This document shows positions 8,232-15,751 of a DNA stretch of 30,805 nucleotides, piece by piece; the stretch's first letter is position 1; each line of letters opens with the position of its first letter. Both the position numbers and the translations under genes were made by a program. The notes below the pieces were generated by a model. The model was not told where the DNA came from and did no database searches. It was given only the letters and a program-made list of their open reading frames with translations. Origin of the DNA: JAYRWN01 sp041917975 (lineage in GTDB: Bacteria > Bacteroidota > Bacteroidia > Chitinophagales > Saprospiraceae); NCBI GenBank assembly GCA_041917975.1, contig JAYRWN010000348.1, positions 1-30,805 on the forward strand. Reading direction: 5' to 3'.

Positions 8232-8262
8232 CAAAGATACAATCAATTTTATATTTGACAAG
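8232..8262 (-). promoter_or_regulatory. Bacteroidota-type promoter of tRNA-Lys
   Basis: On the minus strand a -7 box TATCTTTG (8239-8232) matches TAnnTTTG exactly, and a TTG core of the -33 element (8261-8259) lies 19 bases upstream, the spacing known for Bacteroidota housekeeping promoters. The box ends 27 bases before the mature tRNA 5' end, which leaves a short leader. Confidence 0.6.
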
Positions 8263-8324
8263 AGTCTATTAAAAAAATAGGGAAAAACAACTTGCGAACA
8301 TCTGACCTGGCCCAAATTAGAGCG

Positions 8325-8332
8325 TATATTTA
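8325..8332 (+). promoter_or_regulatory. Candidate -7 box upstream of the heptose operon
   Basis: TATATTTA, one base off TAnnTTTG, lies 16 bases before the glycosyltransferase start. No -33 TTTG is seen at the normal distance, so support is weak. Confidence 0.3.
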
Positions 8333-8348
8333 CAGCATCTAATTATTC

Positions 8349-9491
8349 ATGATGACAGAAAAAAAAGTAGTCATCTTAGGGCCAGCCTATCCGTTACGGG
8401 GCGGGTTGGCCGCTTATAATGAACGTTTGGCTCGTGAGTTCCAAAAGCTGGGTTGGCAAGTTTCCATCTATACTTTTTCACTCCAATACCCTTCCATATT
8501 ATTCCCCGGCCAGAGTCAATACAGTGATAGTCCTCCTCCCGCCGGATTAGAGATTTTCGTTAAAGTCAATTCCATCAACCCTTTAAATTGGCTACGCATC
8601 GGTCAAAAAATAAAGAAGTTTCAACCTGATTTGTTGGTTATGAAGTTTTGGTTGCCTTTTATGGGACCCTGTCTGGGAACTATCGCCAGGATGGTGAGGT
8701 CAAATGACACCACGCGTTGTATAGCCATTATTGATAATATTATTCCTCACGAAAAACGGCTGGGGGATAGGTGGCTGGCACAATATTTCGCCAAAGCCAT
8801 GCATGGATTCGTCTATATGTCTGCAGCAGTTGGTGAGGAATTAAAACTATTCGTCAAAAAGCAACAGCCCACCCAATTCGTTTATCATCCAATTTATGAT
8901 AATTATGGTTTTCCGGTGAGCCGTGAGGATGCCTTACATCAATTGAATTTAGACCCTAAGTACCATTATATTTTATTTTTCGGATTTATTCGGGATTATA
9001 AAGGATTAGATTTATTATTAAAAGCTATGAACCATCCCGGCATACGGGAAGCTGGGATTAAACTTATTATTGCCGGCGAATATTATACAGCCCGCGAACC
9101 CTATGACGATTTGATAAAAGGGCTGAACCTGGCGGATTTGGTCGTTGATTGTAGTGACTTTATCCCTGATGAACAAGTACGGTACTATTTTGGAGTTGCT
9201 GACCTGGTGGTACAGCCTTATAAATCCGCTACTCAAAGTGGTATTTCACAGATCGCTTACCATTTTGAGAAACCTATGGTGGTCACAGCTGTCGGTGGTC
9301 TTCCCGAAATAGTCCCGAACAACCAAGCTGGTTATGTCGTTGATTCAGAGCCTGAGGCCATTGGGACTGCAATATTAAAATTTTTTCGCTTAAACAAGCA
9401 GGCTGTTTTTGCCGAGACTGTACGTCAACGCAAACATCTTTTTTCCTGGCAAGCCGTAGTTTCTGCTATCATCAGGGTATCCGGCAAATGA
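8349..9491 (+). CDS. GT4-family glycosyltransferase
   Basis: A 380-residue GT-B fold glycosyltransferase. The N-terminal domain opens with VVILGPAYPLRGGLAAYNERLAREF, the glycine-rich acceptor-side loop seen in GT4 enzymes. The C-terminal nucleotide-sugar domain includes YILFFGFIRDYKGLDLLLKA, LIIAGEYY, DLVVQPYKSATQSGISQIAYHFEKP (split here for reading) and GGLPEIVPNNQAGYVV (GGLPE at residues 316-320), which is the family's donor-binding signature. There is no signal peptide or membrane segment, so it should act at the inner face of the cytoplasmic membrane. It lies 68 bases upstream of hddA and is probably the first gene of the heptose operon, which makes GDP-D,D-heptose a reasonable but unproven donor. 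A second ATG immediately follows the first (8352). Confidence 0.88.
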   Translation: MMTEKKVVILGPAYPLRGGLAAYNERLAREFQKLGWQVSIYTFSLQYPSILFPGQSQYSDSPPPAGLEIFVKVNSINPLNWLRIGQKIKKFQPDLLVMKFWLPFMGPCLGTIARMVRSNDTTRCIAIIDNIIPHEKRLGDRWLAQYFAKAMHGFVYMSAAVGEELKLFVKKQQPTQFVYHPIYDNYGFPVSREDALHQLNLDPKYHYILFFGFIRDYKGLDLLLKAMNHPGIREAGIKLIIAGEYYTAREPYDDLIKGLNLADLVVDCSDFIPDEQVRYYFGVADLVVQPYKSATQSGISQIAYHFEKPMVVTAVGGLPEIVPNNQAGYVVDSEPEAIGTAILKFFRLNKQAVFAETVRQRKHLFSWQAVVSAIIRVSGK

Positions 9492-9533
9492 GGATTCCAT
9501 TTAATTTGTCGGTAGACATATGTTATTTATTTC

Positions 9534-9541
9534 TATATTTA
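9534..9541 (+). promoter_or_regulatory. Candidate -7 box upstream of hddA
   Basis: TATATTTA lies 18 bases before the hddA start. A TTTG occurs upstream but about 25 bases away, longer than the usual 19-21. It may be an internal promoter of the operon. Confidence 0.25.
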
Positions 9542-9559
9542 CGTCACAAATTTTAATGT

Positions 9560-10609
9560 TTGCCAATTTATCCATTAGACCGTATCGTTCGTTCACGAGC
9601 GCCATTACGTTTGGGCTTGGCCGGTGGTGGTACGGACGTAAGTCCATATTGTGATACCTATGGAGGGGCTATTCTCAACGCCACAATTAATTTATTCGCC
9701 CGGACCACCTTGGAACCTGCACCTGCCGGAAAAATTATTCTTGACGCCAGGGACCTGGATGCTTATGAAGAACTGGAATCTGCTGGTGAACTCGAAACAA
9801 CAGGTCCATTAAAATTATTAAAAGGAGTTTATAATCGAATAATCAAGGACTATCAATTACCACCGCTGTCACTAAAAATGACTACATACGTCGACGTGCC
9901 TAAAGGATCCGGCTTGGGCTCTTCGTCAACTATCGTCACCAGTATCATTGGGGCTTTTGCCGAGTGGCTTAATTTACCATTAGGAGAATATGAAATAGCG
10001 CATCTGGCTTATGAAATAGAGCGTTTAGATCTGGGATTGGCCGGAGGCAGGCAGGATCAGTATGCCGCTACTTTCGGAGGTTTTAATTTCATGGAGTTTT
10101 ATGCACAAGATAAAGTGATAGTCAATCCTCTGCGGATAAAACCAGAATATAAAAATGAACTGGAATTTAACTTGCTTCTTTATTATACCGGGACCAGTCG
10201 GGAATCCGCTAATATCATTGATATTCAACGATCTAATTTCACCGCAGGGGCTGAAGCTACTTTGCAGGCTGCGCATGGCTTAAAAGAACAAGCCATCCGG
10301 ATGAAGGAAGCTATTTTGCGTGGTCAACTGCATGAAATTGGCCTGATCCTAGATTATGGGTGGGAACAGAAAAAGCGCATGGCCCAGGGTATTAGTAACA
10401 CCCGCATCGATGATATTTATGGTGCGGCCAGAGCCGCTGGAGCTATTGGAGGCAAAATATCCGGAGCAGGAGGTGGAGGTTTTTTTACTATATTTTGTCC
10501 CGGGACGTCACGCTTTAAAGTTCAGCGCGCTTTAGAGTCCTTTGGCGGTCAATTTTTACCTTATCAATTTACAGAAGAAGGTATAATTTCCTGGTCAGTA
10601 CCTAAATAA
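9560..10609 (+). CDS. hddA: D-glycero-alpha-D-manno-heptose-7-phosphate kinase
   Basis: A GHMP-family kinase that phosphorylates C1 of D-glycero-alpha-D-manno-heptose 7-phosphate to give the alpha-1,7-bisphosphate, the second step toward GDP-heptose. In the 349-residue sequence the N-terminal motif is RSRAPLRLGLAGGGTDVSPY (residues 11-30), the ATP loop is PKGSGLGSSST (114-124), then RLDLGLAGGRQDQYAATFGG, and the C-terminal motif is GGKISGAGGGGFFTIF. The alpha-specific HddA type fits the HddC-like partner downstream. The start is a TTG: an in-frame TAA lies at 9554-9556 and no ATG precedes the conserved region, so 9560 or a nearby non-ATG codon must be used. Eleven bases separate it from gmhA. 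Confidence 0.92.
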   Translation: MPIYPLDRIVRSRAPLRLGLAGGGTDVSPYCDTYGGAILNATINLFARTTLEPAPAGKIILDARDLDAYEELESAGELETTGPLKLLKGVYNRIIKDYQLPPLSLKMTTYVDVPKGSGLGSSSTIVTSIIGAFAEWLNLPLGEYEIAHLAYEIERLDLGLAGGRQDQYAATFGGFNFMEFYAQDKVIVNPLRIKPEYKNELEFNLLLYYTGTSRESANIIDIQRSNFTAGAEATLQAAHGLKEQAIRMKEAILRGQLHEIGLILDYGWEQKKRMAQGISNTRIDDIYGAARAAGAIGGKISGAGGGGFFTIFCPGTSRFKVQRALESFGGQFLPYQFTEEGIISWSVPK

Positions 10610-10620
10610 ATCATCACATT

Positions 10621-11196
10621 ATGCAAGAAAAAATTCAATCCATCATTCACAAATCCATAGAAGTAAAACAAAGTTTGCATACGGATCCGCTATTAATAGA
10701 CACTATTGAACAGATAGTAAAGATTTGTGTGGATTGTTTCGAGAAGGATAACAAAATCCTCTTTTGTGGTAACGGGGGCAGCGCAGCTGATGCCCAACAT
10801 CTGGCCGCAGAATTTAGTGGCCGGTTTTATAAAGACCGCCGTCCACTCTTTGCGGAAGCTTTACATGTAAACACATCGTATCTCACCGCTGTAGCCAATG
10901 ATTATTCGTTCGATGAAGTATATTCCCGCTTATTGATAGCGAAGGGCCGAAAAGGAGATGTGCTTTTTGCCATTAGCACTTCTGGCAATTCTAAAAATAT
11001 TCTGCGGGCTTTAACTATTGCCAGGGAACAAAGGATGACCATCATAGGCATGACTGGAGCATCTGGAGGAGCTATGTATGGTAACTGTGACTACCTGCTT
11101 AATGTACCCTCTACCGATACACCGCGTATTCAAGAAGCGCACATCCTGATTGGTCACATTATTTGTCAGTTGGTCGAAGAAAGTTTATTTACATGA
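10621..11196 (+). CDS. gmhA: Sedoheptulose-7-phosphate isomerase (phosphoheptose isomerase)
   Basis: GmhA converts sedoheptulose 7-phosphate from the pentose phosphate pathway into D-glycero-D-manno-heptopyranose 7-phosphate, the committed step of heptose synthesis. The 191-residue protein is of normal length and is a single SIS domain: FCGNGGSAADAQHLAAEFSG (sugar-phosphate loop with zinc-side His and Glu), AISTSGNSKNILRAL, and the C-terminal helix TDTPRIQEAHILIGHIICQL with the catalytic Glu/His region. It acts in the cytosol as a tetramer in known homologues. The ATG at 10621 follows the hddA stop by 11 bases, and its TGA stop overlaps the ATG of the next gene by four bases, so translation is coupled. 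Confidence 0.95.
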   Translation: MQEKIQSIIHKSIEVKQSLHTDPLLIDTIEQIVKICVDCFEKDNKILFCGNGGSAADAQHLAAEFSGRFYKDRRPLFAEALHVNTSYLTAVANDYSFDEVYSRLLIAKGRKGDVLFAISTSGNSKNILRALTIAREQRMTIIGMTGASGGAMYGNCDYLLNVPSTDTPRIQEAHILIGHIICQLVEESLFT

Positions 11197-12464
11197 ATTC
11201 GGGACAGCCCACATGGCCGGTACCCTGTATTATTCTGGCGGGAGGATTCGGAACGAGGCTAAGACATATCCTCCCTGACTTACCCAAGCCGCTGGCCCCA
11301 ATCAATGGTGTTGCGTTTCTCGACTTCTTAATTATGGATTTATCCCGGCAAGGGATAAAACAGGTCATTCTTGCCACAGGGTATAAAAGTGAGCTAATTA
11401 AGGATCGTTTCGGAATTTCAAAATATGGCCTAGAAATTCAATATTCTCCGGAAACTGAACCATTAGGCACCGGGGGAGCTATCAGACAGGCTCTTAACTA
11501 TGCTCATTCAGCCCAGGTATTGATCTTAAATGGAGACAGTTATTGCCCTCTATCACTTAAAATGTTCGTAGAACAAAGCATCAAAAGTGATAAACCAATC
11601 AATATTGCCCTAACTTACCTGGCCGACGCCGGACGTTACGGACTGGTAGAACTAAATAATAAAGCTGAAATAGTAAAATTTACTGAAAAGTCACCTGGCT
11701 CTTCAGGATTAATCAATGTTGGGATCTATTGTATTCAGAAGGCTTATTATTTAAAACACTCTCCTCAGGGCACTTTTTCCATTGAAAAGGACTTCTTCAC
11801 TAATATACTGACCCAAAAACTTGTTGCCGGTCAAAAATTCACGAGTTATTTTATCGATATAGGAATACAAGCAGATTTCGAGAAAGCAAATAGAGAATTA
11901 CCGGTAAGAACTGAACCAAAAAAAATAACTAGATCATTATTTTTAGATCGAGATGGAGTGATAAATAAATACCTTCCGGACGATTATGTAAAAACCATCC
12001 GTGAATTCAGATTTCGAAGAGGTGTATTGACTGCCTTAAAGTTATTAAATTCTATGTTCGATTACATCTTTATCACTACTAATCAACAAGGGGTGGGAAA
12101 AGGTGTTATGACCGAACAAGAATTAGAAAATATACATCAACATATGCATAATAAAATATACCACCATGGTGGAAGAATAGACCAGATATTTTATTGTACA
12201 GCCCTTAAAGAAGAAAACAACTATTGTCGCAAGCCAAATCCCGGCATGATTATAAAAGCACAAAATTTATACCCGGATGTGGATTTAAGATTCGCAGTGA
12301 TGGTCGGAGACAGTCTTGCCGATATAGACATGGGGAAGCGGATGGGTTTAAAGACAGTGTGGGTACGCAACCGTTGGACCAGTGCAAAAAAAATAAAACA
12401 ATTAGCTCCGGATGAGATCGTTAACAGTTTATTGGACTGGACACTAAAACAACGGATTGAATAA
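11193..12464 (+). CDS. HddC-GmhB fusion: heptose-1-phosphate guanylyltransferase and heptose-bisphosphate phosphatase
   Basis: One 423-residue polypeptide carries two steps of the GDP-heptose pathway. Residues about 10-240 are a sugar nucleotidyltransferase: LAGGFGTRLRHILPDLPKPL (residues 15-34), ILATGYKSE, GTGGAIRQAL, LILNGDSYCPL and GLINVGIYCI, typical of HddC. Residues about 246-423 are a HAD phosphatase of the HisB-N/GmhB type: LFLDRDGVIN with nucleophile D252 and D254, FITTNQQGVGKG, CRKPNPGMI, and VGDSLADIDMG with D373 and D377. The phosphatase step logically precedes the transferase step. I start at ATG 11193, which overlaps the gmhA stop as ATGA; an upstream in-frame start at 11163 would lie inside gmhA. 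Two of the four zinc ligands known in E. coli GmhB appear to be missing. GDP rather than ADP is inferred from the HddA partner. Confidence 0.9.
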   Translation: MNSGQPTWPVPCIILAGGFGTRLRHILPDLPKPLAPINGVAFLDFLIMDLSRQGIKQVILATGYKSELIKDRFGISKYGLEIQYSPETEPLGTGGAIRQALNYAHSAQVLILNGDSYCPLSLKMFVEQSIKSDKPINIALTYLADAGRYGLVELNNKAEIVKFTEKSPGSSGLINVGIYCIQKAYYLKHSPQGTFSIEKDFFTNILTQKLVAGQKFTSYFIDIGIQADFEKANRELPVRTEPKKITRSLFLDRDGVINKYLPDDYVKTIREFRFRRGVLTALKLLNSMFDYIFITTNQQGVGKGVMTEQELENIHQHMHNKIYHHGGRIDQIFYCTALKEENNYCRKPNPGMIIKAQNLYPDVDLRFAVMVGDSLADIDMGKRMGLKTVWVRNRWTSAKKIKQLAPDEIVNSLLDWTLKQRIE

Positions 12465-12676
12465 CCGGACACTGCCCTAAAAGTTTTTATCATTCAAATC
12501 CCAATATTTTTACTGAAATAATAATTATTATTTAACAATTCAGGTTTTCTTTTTAACTGAATACCGTGTCACTAACTAATCAGTCTTATTTTCGGACGGC
12601 TTACATTATCTTATGCATGGCATAATTATTAATTATCTACACGCATATAATTACGATAATTACACCATTAATTTCA

Positions 12677-13351
12677 TTAATATTTCCACGAAATACTGAT
12701 TTGAGCATACATGGGAACAAAAAGCTTACGCCTAAAATCCTGGTTAAATAGTTTTCCCGCTTTCACCATAAAATCTACTTTAGACCAGGATAAGCCAGTC
12801 TGAATGCCGTAATAAAAATTTCCACCTGTTGCCGGTTCATACCATCCATCCACAACTTCAGGATGGATAGCATAATATACATCCTGGTGTCGAAAGTGCG
12901 TCACAATAGCTTTATCTATGCCGATTTCAGTGGCAATATGCCAATGTGGACGATAATAACCTATGGCACCGGCGATATCGCTACCAAAATTTAATAGACG
13001 AACTACATCCCCTTGGTAACGACGAAATATACCTTGAAGCCTCATGCTGAAATACCATGGCCCGGATTGCCACCAATTAATCTGTCCACCGAGTTTGGCT
13101 TTAAAATCATCCAGAAATGTTTCGCCGAACGGCGTAGAAAACTCTAAATGGCTAAGCACAGGGAATAAACTATTAGGATAATATTCACTTAAGCCTACGC
13201 CAAACACAGATCCGTGCTCTATTCCGGAAAAGGCATGCAGGATTTTTGGGCGGTCTGGTTGTAAACTGGCCCAATTGATAGATTGAGCATTACTCACTAA
13301 TTTTAACCAACATATCAATATGATTATGCTGAATATTTTTATCGTCTCCAT
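12677..13351 (-). CDS. Predicted outer-membrane protein of unknown function
   Basis: A 224-residue protein I do not recognise. The ATG at 13351 gives a good signal peptide (METIKIFSIIILICWLKLVS, cleavage near SNAQ); a longer frame opening further upstream would overlap the hydrolase gene and hide it. The mature part is rich in alternating aromatic and polar residues and glycines (for example WYFSMRLQGIFRRYQGD and FYYGIQTGLSW), and the last strand ends in ISISWKY, the aromatic C terminus usual for beta-barrel outer-membrane proteins. An outer-membrane barrel is therefore inferred; no enzyme motif is visible. It begins 10 bases after the alpha/beta hydrolase stop on the same strand, so the two are probably one operon. 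Confidence 0.65.
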   Translation of the reverse strand: METIKIFSIIILICWLKLVSNAQSINWASLQPDRPKILHAFSGIEHGSVFGVGLSEYYPNSLFPVLSHLEFSTPFGETFLDDFKAKLGGQINWWQSGPWYFSMRLQGIFRRYQGDVVRLLNFGSDIAGAIGYYRPHWHIATEIGIDKAIVTHFRHQDVYYAIHPEVVDGWYEPATGGNFYYGIQTGLSWSKVDFMVKAGKLFNQDFRRKLFVPMYAQISISWKY

Positions 13352-13361
13352 TTGAAATGAA

Positions 13362-14372
13362 TTAGTTGATTGAATTAAAATAAGCCAAAACGGCAGGTAA
13401 TGTTTTCTGTCTCCAGGCATGAGGGGCTGAAACAATCCCTGAATGACCTGTTCCATCTATTTTATACAAGGTCACTTGAGGATACACCGCAGAAATACGT
13501 TGTGCCCAGCTTAAGGGATACGCTTTATTTTGGGAACTGTAAAAAAACAACACCGGCTGTTTATACTGCTTAATGTCAGAGGAAAGATCAGGTTCATAAG
13601 CCGTCCCAATTTCAAACATGGCTTCAGAAATTACTGTCCCTAATCGCCAAAAATCCCCTTGTTCAACGTCTTCGTCTTGAGTAATTGTGTTTTTTCCTGT
13701 TGTCATGGCACCGAGATAATCTAAAATGACATGTTGATCTTGTTTGGCTGTTAAAAACTGATCTTTATAGCTGACATTATTTAATAATTCACTCCATAAG
13801 CTGAATGATTGACTATTGGAAACATAAGTCATAATATCGGACCACTTTAAGCCTCCAGGCTCCGCGACAATTAAACCCTGGACCAGGTCAGGGTATTTCC
13901 CACTAAAAGCGGTTGCCAACATGCCTCCCCACGAATGGCCAAGTAAGTATACTTTTTGACCAGCCCGTGTGCGATAATGTCCAATAATTCCCTTCAGCTC
14001 ATCATAGAATAAATCCAATGCAGCGGCTCCTCGTGAGGTATAATAACGCCTGGGAAATCGTTCCGACAAACCCGAGCCTAATTGATCATAAAACACGACA
14101 CGATATCCATAGTCTGCCAAATCACGGCAATTTAGCATATAGCGGTAATCGGATCCAGGACCTCCATGTACACATATAACCAAAGTGCTGTCAGGGTGGC
14201 CAAAAGCCTCGCTGTGTAACATTGCACCATTCACTTTCACCGAAGGCAGACGGGCATCCTCCGTGACTGTCAGGGGAACCAGATTCCCCGGTTCATCGAT
14301 AAAACGCTCTTGAGCGCAACCGCATATCACCAGAAATACGGTTGCAAAAAGGTAGATTTTCATTTTAGTCAT
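13362..14372 (-). CDS. Alpha/beta hydrolase lipoprotein, proline-iminopeptidase-like (S33)
   Basis: A hydrolase of about 336 residues with the S33 prolyl aminopeptidase pattern: the oxyanion motif HGGPG (ICVHGGPGSDYRYM), then FYDQLGSGLSERF, the nucleophile elbow GHSWGG (Ser at residue 147 from this start), and a catalytic His in GTGHSGIV near the C terminus. The N terminus MTKMKIYLFATVFLVICGC carries a hydrophobic stretch and a lipobox-like ICGC, so it is probably a lipoprotein facing the periplasm. ATGs at 14399 and 14363 are alternatives. It lies between the membrane AraC regulator and the outer-membrane protein on the same strand. Release of N-terminal proline from peptides would suit the nearby DPP IV, but other ester or amide substrates are possible. 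Confidence 0.85.
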   Translation of the reverse strand: MTKMKIYLFATVFLVICGCAQERFIDEPGNLVPLTVTEDARLPSVKVNGAMLHSEAFGHPDSTLVICVHGGPGSDYRYMLNCRDLADYGYRVVFYDQLGSGLSERFPRRYYTSRGAAALDLFYDELKGIIGHYRTRAGQKVYLLGHSWGGMLATAFSGKYPDLVQGLIVAEPGGLKWSDIMTYVSNSQSFSLWSELLNNVSYKDQFLTAKQDQHVILDYLGAMTTGKNTITQDEDVEQGDFWRLGTVISEAMFEIGTAYEPDLSSDIKQYKQPVLFFYSSQNKAYPLSWAQRISAVYPQVTLYKIDGTGHSGIVSAPHAWRQKTLPAVLAYFNSIN

Positions 14373-14462
14373 TTTTATGAATTTGACACAAAAGTGCAAG
14401 TGCGAGCTGAATGTTACGCCTCAATATATAAGGTGAGACCAGGAAATATTACTTCTTATATA

Positions 14463-14475
14463 GCTGATTATCAGC
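14463..14475. promoter_or_regulatory. Small palindrome upstream of the alpha/beta hydrolase
   Basis: GCTGATTATCAGC is a perfect 6-base inverted repeat around one central base. It lies about 90 bases before the hydrolase start, in the gap behind the AraC gene. It may be an operator, but no regulator is assigned. Confidence 0.25.
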
Positions 14476-14506
14476 ATTATATGACCAATGAGACTAAATA
14501 ACCATT

Positions 14507-15691
14507 CTATGAGACATGAATCTTGGCCCTTTTTCTCTTTTCCGGAGCCTTGTTTTTTAAGTATTCGGATGGAGTAGCACCGGTGTATTTCTTAAAATTA
14601 CGGTTAAAGGAAGCTTTAGAATTAAAACCACAGGCAAAAGCATTGGCTAACAGGGTAAATTGTTGACTAGCCGGTTCAGTGGATAATTTTAAAAATTCTT
14701 CTATCCGCTTCAGGTTAACCAAATCATAGAAATTCTTTTCTTCACAGGTATTGATAACCTGTGACAAATAATTGGGGTGTGTATGTAATGCTGCAGCTAA
14801 ATCACTTAACGTCAGATCGGGATCCAGAAAGGGTTTTTCAGTATCCATCAGTATTTTAAGCCGCTGGTAAATATGCTGGATATCCGCATCACTGAGGATG
14901 GATTTCTGGTATTTCTGGGTCACCGGTAAATCTTCACCTAATGAAGTATCTCTTTCATCGTCGTAAGTCTTGATCCCTAAGGTACGCACGTTAACATCAG
15001 GAAGCTCTTCCAAGGGATTAATCTGACTAAATACCCGGACTTGTTTTATTCCGAAATACCCCATCCATAATATTAATAGCGATGCAATGGCAAAAATAAA
15101 TTCATCGAGTTGTACAAAAATAACTACTACCCAGATCAGCCCAAGCCATATAATTAAATACATCAGCCAATTGAAGTTAATTTTCTCTATATTCGAAAAC
15201 TGGTTGACCAAATTTTTTCGATAAATAACTAAACGGTAAGCTGACATTAGGATATAGATCGTACCGGTAACGTAAATAAAATAAACAAAATAAACCAGGT
15301 CATCGGCATAAGGATTCCCCTGCGCCCGGTAAACAGTAATTTTTTCAGCATTTGATAATAAATAAAAATCAGCGAACCAAATAAAAAATATCAGCAAAGG
15401 TAAAAAATGCCAAAGCTCAGAGAATTTAAATGGTTTGTTAGACGTCTGGTAACTCGTATACAAAAACAGAAATGGACCATGAATAATTGGTAGTGGCACA
15501 CCTAAACTAACTAAATGAGGATGAAGGTTAACCTGGTCGGTGAAGATCAGGTAAAATGTAGTTAAATGAAATCCGCAAAAAGCCAACCATACCATCAATA
15601 TATAATCCGCCCTGGATTTATTGGTCTTAGTCACTAAAAGTATTGACAGAAAAAACGCCAGGATAATACCGGATAAATAAAGCAGATTCAA
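14507..15691 (-). CDS. Membrane-anchored AraC-family transcriptional regulator
   Basis: A 394-residue regulator with about seven transmembrane helices in residues 1-235 (for example MNLLYLSGIILAFFLSILLV, LWHFLPLLIFFIWFADFYLL and FAIASLLILWMGYFGI), a linker, and a C-terminal AraC/HTH_18 domain from about residue 285. The two helix-turn-helix units are LTLSDLAAALHTHPNYLSQV and the segment LANAFACGFNSKASFNRNFK, which ends in GATPSEYLK, the family signature. This layout is common in Bacteroidota, where the membrane part is thought to sense an envelope or extracellular signal. It sits 60 bases downstream of the DPP IV gene and 134 bases upstream of the hydrolase gene on the same strand, so it may control the local peptidase genes. 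That link is by position only. Confidence 0.88.
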   Translation of the reverse strand: MNLLYLSGIILAFFLSILLVTKTNKSRADYILMVWLAFCGFHLTTFYLIFTDQVNLHPHLVSLGVPLPIIHGPFLFLYTSYQTSNKPFKFSELWHFLPLLIFFIWFADFYLLSNAEKITVYRAQGNPYADDLVYFVYFIYVTGTIYILMSAYRLVIYRKNLVNQFSNIEKINFNWLMYLIIWLGLIWVVVIFVQLDEFIFAIASLLILWMGYFGIKQVRVFSQINPLEELPDVNVRTLGIKTYDDERDTSLGEDLPVTQKYQKSILSDADIQHIYQRLKILMDTEKPFLDPDLTLSDLAAALHTHPNYLSQVINTCEEKNFYDLVNLKRIEEFLKLSTEPASQQFTLLANAFACGFNSKASFNRNFKKYTGATPSEYLKNKAPEKRKRAKIHVS

Positions 15692-15751
15692 TTTGTCCTA
15701 TTTTTTTATTATTCCTATTTCCTGAATGAACATTATCATTATTAAGTCAAA

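Noticed and set aside
12221..12493. Open frames overlapping the 3' end of the heptose fusion gene on both strands
   Set aside because: They lie inside the HAD phosphatase coding region and have no family features.
12521..12570. Inverted repeat ATTCAG/CTGAAT after the heptose operon as a terminator
   Set aside because: The stem is only six pairs and there is no T tract directly after it; not enough for a call.
13352..13456. Longer start for the outer-membrane protein gene
   Set aside because: It overlaps the hydrolase gene and places a non-signal sequence before a clear signal peptide at 13351.
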